Shown: positions 6,870 to 9,709 of the stretch, piece after piece
How positions within the stretch are numbered: the stretch's first letter is position 1
Layout of the letters: each line of letters opens with the position of its first letter
Assembly (NCBI GenBank): GCA_905372155.1
Contig: CAJPNZ010000112.1
Location: 1 to 9,709, forward strand
DNA from: Propionibacteriaceae bacterium
GTDB lineage: Bacteria; Actinomycetota; Actinomycetes; Propionibacteriales; Propionibacteriaceae
DNA: 9,709 nt
Reading direction: 5' to 3'
The notes under the pieces: generated by a model
Database searches by the model: none
What the model saw: the letters and a program-made list of their open reading frames with translations, nothing else
Told to the model about the DNA's origin: nothing
Translations under genes and position numbers: made by a program

Positions 6870-6895
6870 AACCGTGGGAATCGTTTCCCGCGGTT
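6870..6895. promoter_or_regulatory. 26-bp palindrome in the pocR-pduQ gap (candidate operator or hairpin)
   Basis: AACCGTGGGAA, centre TCGT, TTCCCGCGGTT: 11-base arms that pair at 10 of 11 positions. GGGAA-N4-TTCCC around a central CG resembles operators of LacI/GalR-family repressors. As RNA it would form a strong hairpin between pocR and pduQ, but no T-tract follows on the minus strand, so simple Rho-independent termination is unlikely. It lies about 40 bases upstream of the pduQ start, a good place for separate control of pduQ. Confidence 0.5.
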
Positions 6896-6982
6896 CGTCC
6901 GGCGCCTCCCAACCCGGTTTCCCCGCCTCGCTGGCGGCGCGGATCATCCAACGCAGAAGGTGAACCGAGGGGCGGGGCCTGG

Positions 6983-8335
6983 TCATGCCGCCCTCCCGGA
7001 GTGTTCCCTGCGGTACTCGGACGGGGTCACCCCGATGTGTTTCTTGAACTGCCGCGAGAAATAGTTCAGCGGCGTGAAGTCCAGCTCCGCGGCGATCCTG
7101 AGCACCGGTTTGTCGGTGTGGATGAGCACGAACTTCGCGCGCTCCAGTCGTTTGGCGGTCACGTAGTGGATGAAGCTGGAGCCGGTGCGTTCCTTGAACT
7201 TCCTCGCGAAATGCGACTCCGACCACATCAGGTAGGAGGCCGCCTTGTGCAGCGTCAGGAACGACGACGGGTTCTTCTCGATCTCGTTCAGCAGCGTCGT
7301 CAGGTTGCGTTCCCCACCCCGGGATGCGGGTTCGAGGAGGTCGTGGACGCGGATCAGCAGTTTCTCGCAGTACACCTGGCACTCGTAGCGGTTCATCGGG
7401 CCGCGTCTGCGTCCCCGGTGGCGGGTGACGATCTGGGAGATGTCGCGCCCGAACTGCACGGCCTCGCTGGTGGCGATGCCTATCATCATGTCCTCGTACT
7501 CGGACAGCTCCTTCGGATCCACCTTCTGGCTCCAGCGCGGCAGCAGATGATCCAGGTAGTCGCCGAGCAGCTCCAGGTTCGCGGCCGCGTTGCCCTGCGC
7601 GACGTTGCTGGCAACCACCGGGGCATCCAGCGAGATCCGTCGCTTCACCGACTCGACGGGGATCAGGGGCAGCGGTTTCCGGATGCCCGCCAGCAGCGGG
7701 GCGAGCGCCGCGTTTCCGCTGGGGTCCGGGATCCTACCGAGCCTGCCCAGCACCGTGCCCGCCACCGCGACGGCGAAATCCGCCTCGCCGAGCGTGGAGC
7801 CGAGCTTCGCGTTCGCCAGCCCGACGACCTCGTTGGCGGCGGCCTGCAGTTTGCCGAGGTCGACCACGGCCACTTGGTCCAGCAGCTTCGCGGTCTCCGC
7901 GTGTTCCAGCACCTCCGAGGCGCCCACGATCTGCTGGAGCTGCTGCTGCCCCTCGGTGAGCAGCACCTGCCCGGCCATCACCGCGCCCAGGTACTGCGCC
8001 CCCCACATGATCGAAACGGAGAAGTCCACCAGGCCCGCGTGGCAACGGTAAACGACCGGTCGTCCCTCGATGGCGCTCTGCAGCCCGCCGTGGGCGTCGC
8101 AGCTGTAACACTTGGCGCGGATCGCGGGGTCGCGGCGCAGGTACTGGCACAGGGTGCTGAACCGCGACGCCTCCGTGACGGGACGGCCCATGGAGTCGAC
8201 GGTGATCATCGCCAACCCGGTGGAGGTGGCGAAGTCGTCCTGGATGCGCTGCAGCTCCTCGACGTCGATGAGGTTGCGCAGGTCGAGGGCGGCGGCCGCG
8301 TTGCCAGCGGCGGGGTTCACGATGAAGTCCGGCAC
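6983..8335 (-). CDS. pocR: PocR-type activator with AraC helix-turn-helix domain
   Basis: The 450-residue protein begins with a PocR sensory domain (about residues 20-140): LIDVEELQRIQDDFATSTGL, then cysteines Cys63, Cys76, Cys79 and Cys98 in the pattern C-x12-C-x2-C-x18-C, then the family-typical YRCHAGLVDF. A middle region (150-335) of mostly helical character follows. Residues ~350-447 are an AraC-type DNA-binding domain with two helix-turn-helix units (LHKAASYLMWSESHFARKFK and LRIAAELDFTPLNYFSRQFK). In Salmonella, PocR senses 1,2-propanediol and activates the pdu and cob operons; the same role is inferred here. GTG 8335-8333 is preceded by a near-ideal AGGAGGT and overlaps the end of pduV by 19 bases, so it is co-translated with shell genes. 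It is much longer than the ~300-residue enteric PocR. Confidence 0.88.
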   Translation of the reverse strand: MPDFIVNPAAGNAAAALDLRNLIDVEELQRIQDDFATSTGLAMITVDSMGRPVTEASRFSTLCQYLRRDPAIRAKCYSCDAHGGLQSAIEGRPVVYRCHAGLVDFSVSIMWGAQYLGAVMAGQVLLTEGQQQLQQIVGASEVLEHAETAKLLDQVAVVDLGKLQAAANEVVGLANAKLGSTLGEADFAVAVAGTVLGRLGRIPDPSGNAALAPLLAGIRKPLPLIPVESVKRRISLDAPVVASNVAQGNAAANLELLGDYLDHLLPRWSQKVDPKELSEYEDMMIGIATSEAVQFGRDISQIVTRHRGRRRGPMNRYECQVYCEKLLIRVHDLLEPASRGGERNLTTLLNEIEKNPSSFLTLHKAASYLMWSESHFARKFKERTGSSFIHYVTAKRLERAKFVLIHTDKPVLRIAAELDFTPLNYFSRQFKKHIGVTPSEYRREHSGRAA

Positions 8336-8754
8336 AGCACCTCCTGAACGCGTTTGAATCCCTTGCCCGTCACCGAGTCGACAGCCACGATCCGGTGGGC
8401 CCCGGCCCGCGCCAGGTGGTCGACGGCGTCGTGGACCTGCGCCTCGGTGGCCACCCCCGCGTGGGTGACGACCCCCAGCACCTCGCGGTTGAAGGTGGTG
8501 GCGAACCCCGGCGGGAAACGGGTCTCGTCGCTGGTGGCGGACTGCACCAGCACCACCACGTCCACGTCGTAGGAGGCCAGCATCAGGGCGTGTTTGTAGC
8601 GCCCCACCTCCAGGTACTCGCCCGGGGTGTCGATGGCGGATGCGAAGGTCTCGATGGCCTGGGTTTTTGCATATTCGATGGGCAGCCCCTGGAGGCGCTG
8701 CCTGAACGTCGTCTTGCCGGCTCCGATGCTGCCGACCAGCAGGATCGACCTCAT
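8317..8754 (-). CDS. pduV: EutP/PduV-family small GTPase-like protein of the microcompartment
   Basis: The 145-residue protein matches the EutP/PduV family in length and motifs. The phosphate-binding loop is GSIGAGKT (8-15), the conserved KTQAIE is at 30-35, DTPGEY at 42-47 corresponds to the G3 box, and PPGFATTFNRE and VDSVTGKGF follow. The G4 box that normally reads TKxD is THAG (97-100), so guanine specificity is doubtful. PduV of Salmonella associates with the outside of the microcompartment and has been linked to its movement; its exact function is unsettled. The gene starts 8 bases after the pduU stop without a good Shine-Dalgarno sequence, implying coupling, and overlaps pocR at its end. 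Confidence 0.9.
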   Translation of the reverse strand: MRSILLVGSIGAGKTTFRQRLQGLPIEYAKTQAIETFASAIDTPGEYLEVGRYKHALMLASYDVDVVVLVQSATSDETRFPPGFATTFNREVLGVVTHAGVATEAQVHDAVDHLARAGAHRIVAVDSVTGKGFKRVQEVLCRTSS

Positions 8755-8762
8755 GTCCTACG

Positions 8763-9116
8763 TCACGTCCTGGTCAACGGTGCGGGGGTGAACCCGAGAA
8801 TGGCCTGGAGGGTGGTGACGATCCCCGTGACGGAGGATTCGACATCGGCCAGTCGGCCGGTGATGAGCAACGACCCGGAGAAGCGGTCGACGAAGGCCAA
8901 CTCGACCCCTGCCGACTTGGTGGCGATGTCGGCGGCGATCACGGCGGCCTCGCCCGGCGTGATGGTCAGCACCCCGATGGCCCCACTGCTCCCCGCGGGC
9001 AGGCCGATCTTCGGGTACAGGTGCGGATCGGGATTGGCTATCACGTGGGCGAGCGTGACCTGCTTGCCAGGCACGAACTCCTGGATGATGCGCGTCTTGT
9101 CGGTCAGCTCGGTCAT
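8763..9116 (-). CDS. pduU: Microcompartment shell protein PduU (EutS family)
   Basis: The 117-residue protein is a circularly permuted BMC-domain protein of the PduU/EutS type, forming hexameric facets of the microcompartment shell. Family-specific features are the N-terminal IIQEFVPGKQVTLAHVIANP (10-29), which makes the beta-barrel cap over the pore, and IGVLTITPGEAAVIAADIATKS (47-68) with FVDRFSGSLLITG. The C-terminal Pro-x-Thr-Arg-Thr ending matches Salmonella PduU by recall. ATG 9116 is chosen over the longer frame to 9179 because GAGGAG lies 6 bases upstream and the length then equals the family's; the extension would also run through the promoter. It is the first gene of the leftward pduU-pduV-pocR-pduQ arm. 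Confidence 0.95.
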   Translation of the reverse strand: MTELTDKTRIIQEFVPGKQVTLAHVIANPDPHLYPKIGLPAGSSGAIGVLTITPGEAAVIAADIATKSAGVELAFVDRFSGSLLITGRLADVESSVTGIVTTLQAILGFTPAPLTRT

Positions 9117-9140
9117 CAATCGCTCCTCTGGGATGTCCTC

Positions 9141-9169
9141 ACGATAGGACCACTTCGTGCAGGGTTCAA
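9141..9169 (-). promoter_or_regulatory. Promoter of the leftward pduU-pduV-pocR-pduQ arm
   Basis: On the minus strand a -35 box TTGAAC (9169-9164) and a -10 box TATCGT (9146-9141) are separated by 17 bases, the optimal primary-sigma spacing. The predicted start near 9134 leaves an ~18-base leader containing the pduU ribosome binding site (GAGGAG, 9128-9123). An inverted repeat, TCGTGC-N15-GCACGA (9155-9181), brackets the -35 box and may be a regulator site. Confidence 0.65.
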
Positions 9170-9181
9170 TGTTGCGCACGA
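9155..9181. promoter_or_regulatory. Inverted repeat over the divergent Pdu promoter, candidate regulator site
   Basis: TCGTGC (9155-9160) and GCACGA (9176-9181) are perfect inverted half-sites with a 15-base gap. The repeat overlaps the -35 box of the pduU promoter and lies between the two divergent arms. It could serve a regulator controlling both. AraC-type proteins such as PocR more often bind direct repeats, so the link to PocR is uncertain. Confidence 0.35.
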
Positions 9182-9243
9182 CCCCGGAGCAAGAATGTGT
9201 AACAACCGGGAGAAACTGTGTATCCGAACCGGCCCTATGGTGG

Positions 9244-9269
9244 CGAAGGCAGGTCCAAACTGCCTGTCG
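9244..9269 (+). other. Hairpin in the pduA leader
   Basis: CGA-AGGCAG, loop GTCCAAA, CTGCCT-(G)-TCG gives a nine-pair stem with a single bulged G, ending 26 bases before the pduA ATG. If the message begins upstream of it, this would be a stable 5' hairpin close to the ribosome binding site AAGGAG (9285-9290). Such structures can protect or tune a highly expressed shell-protein transcript. The transcript start is not known. Confidence 0.4.
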
Positions 9270-9295
9270 CTAGGAGTAACGACGAAGGAGTCAGC

Positions 9296-9574
9296 ATGCA
9301 GGAAGCGCTCGGAATGGTCGAGACGAAGGGCTATGTCGGAGCGGTTGAAGCCGCCGACGCCATGGTCAAGTCCGCAAATGTGTCCCTGGTGGGCAGCGAG
9401 AAGATCGGTGCCGGCTACGTGACCGTGCTGGTGCGCGGCGACGTCGGCGCGGTCAAGGCCGCCACCGACGCGGGCGCCTCGGCGGCGGAGCGGGTGGGTG
9501 AGCTCATCAGCGTCCACGTGATCCCGCGCCCCCACAACGACGTCGAGAAGATCCTCCCCGCCCAGGCCAAGTAG
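9296..9574 (+). CDS. pduA: Major microcompartment shell protein PduA
   Basis: The 92-residue protein is a single canonical BMC domain. It follows Salmonella PduA nearly residue for residue by recall: QEALGMVETKG, EAADAMVKSANV with the edge lysine Lys25 that joins hexamers, VRGDVGAVKAATDAG and VHVIPRPHNDVEKILP with Arg78. Hexamers of PduA tile the shell and their central pore passes substrate and retains aldehyde. The pore loop, KIGSG in PduA, reads KIGAG here (Ala39 for Ser40). ATG 9296 follows AAGGAG (9285-9290) with a 5-base gap; an in-frame earlier start at 9218 is not needed. It is the first gene of the rightward arm. PduJ is a close paralogue and cannot be fully excluded. Confidence 0.95.
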   Translation: MQEALGMVETKGYVGAVEAADAMVKSANVSLVGSEKIGAGYVTVLVRGDVGAVKAATDAGASAAERVGELISVHVIPRPHNDVEKILPAQAK

Positions 9575-9585
9575 GAGAGTGAACA

Positions 9586-9709
9586 ATGTCTGAGGAACTG
9601 ATCAACAAGGTCCTGGCCGAGGTGGTCAAGAAGATGGGTGGCGACGCCCCCGCGCCGTCCGCTGCTCCCGCTCCCACACCCGCCCCCACGCCCGCGGCCG
9701 GGGCCCTGC
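9586..9709 (+). CDS. Microcompartment protein N-terminus with assembly-type helix (3' truncated; PduB or encapsulated enzyme)
   Basis: Forty-one codons are visible before the window ends. Residues 1-18 (MSEELINKVLAEVVKKMG) form a short amphipathic helix with the E-L-I-x-K-V-L-x-E-V spacing of microcompartment encapsulation or assembly peptides. A flexible linker made almost only of Ala and Pro with a few Thr follows. Such N-termini occur on PduB (which anchors shell to cargo), PduD, PduE and PduP. Gene order pduA-pduB in known operons favours PduB, but the linker looks equally like PduD or another enzyme. ATG 9586 lies 11 bases after the pduA stop, and AGGAGAG (9573-9579) overlaps that stop, so the two are one operon. 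Confidence 0.75.
   Translation, partial: MSEELINKVLAEVVKKMGGDAPAPSAAPAPTPAPTPAAGAL

Noticed and set aside
7001..8347. 448-codon open frame on the plus strand opposite the whole of pocR
   Set aside because: It mirrors pocR; its protein is rich in His, Gly, Arg and Val with no domain. Such shadows are expected where third positions are nearly all G or C.
9117..9179. Longer pduU start at 9179
   Set aside because: The extra 21 residues are absent from the PduU/EutS family and would run through the promoter; ATG 9116 has a good ribosome binding site.
9236..9241. TATGGT as the -10 box of pduA
   Set aside because: No acceptable -35 box at 16-18 bases upstream, and transcription from it would begin inside the leader hairpin.
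1..9709. CRISPR array, tRNA, rRNA, insertion sequence or attachment site
   Set aside because: No regularly spaced direct repeats, tRNA-like cloverleaf, rRNA-like stretch, transposase motif or terminal repeats were seen.

Overview
The window is GC-rich (roughly two thirds G+C, with G/C-dominated third codon positions and long shadow frames opposite genes). It carries a coenzyme-B12/PocR-style propanediol microcompartment (Pdu) locus. This fits a high-GC Gram-positive; a propionic-acid bacterium (Propionibacteriaceae) is my best guess, but that rests on gene content and composition, not on any database match.

Left part (1-2602). The C-terminal half of a major-facilitator-type membrane protein enters from the left edge and ends at 671. 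A gene-free stretch of about 450 bases follows, with a locally AT-rich section, palindromes and a leader that can fold in competing ways. It leads into an orphan sugar-type tandem ABC ATPase whose second ATPase half looks inactivated.

Middle (2603-5647, all on the minus strand). An aldo/keto reductase gene lies directly behind a gene fusing an isochorismatase-like domain to a MerR regulator. The catalytic cysteine position of the isochorismatase-like domain is glycine. The promoter of this pair is a textbook MerR type, with a 19-bp spacer and a palindrome inside it. Further right is a coupled two-gene unit: a small unrecognised protein and a DUF1814/AbiEii-like nucleotidyltransferase, which may be a toxin-antitoxin-type module.

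Right part (5725-9709): the Pdu microcompartment locus. From a divergent intergenic region at about 9117-9295, one arm runs leftward as pduU (shell protein), pduV (EutP/PduV GTPase), pocR (PocR/AraC-type activator) and pduQ (iron-type alcohol dehydrogenase). The other arm runs rightward as pduA (major hexameric shell protein) and then a gene cut by the window edge, whose N-terminus looks like an encapsulation or assembly helix followed by an Ala/Pro linker. The expected biology is breakdown of 1,2-propanediol inside a protein shell. Propionaldehyde would be reduced to 1-propanol by PduQ to recycle NAD+, and PocR would sense the substrate and switch on both arms. The core enzymes (diol dehydratase, PduP and others) would be expected beyond the right edge.
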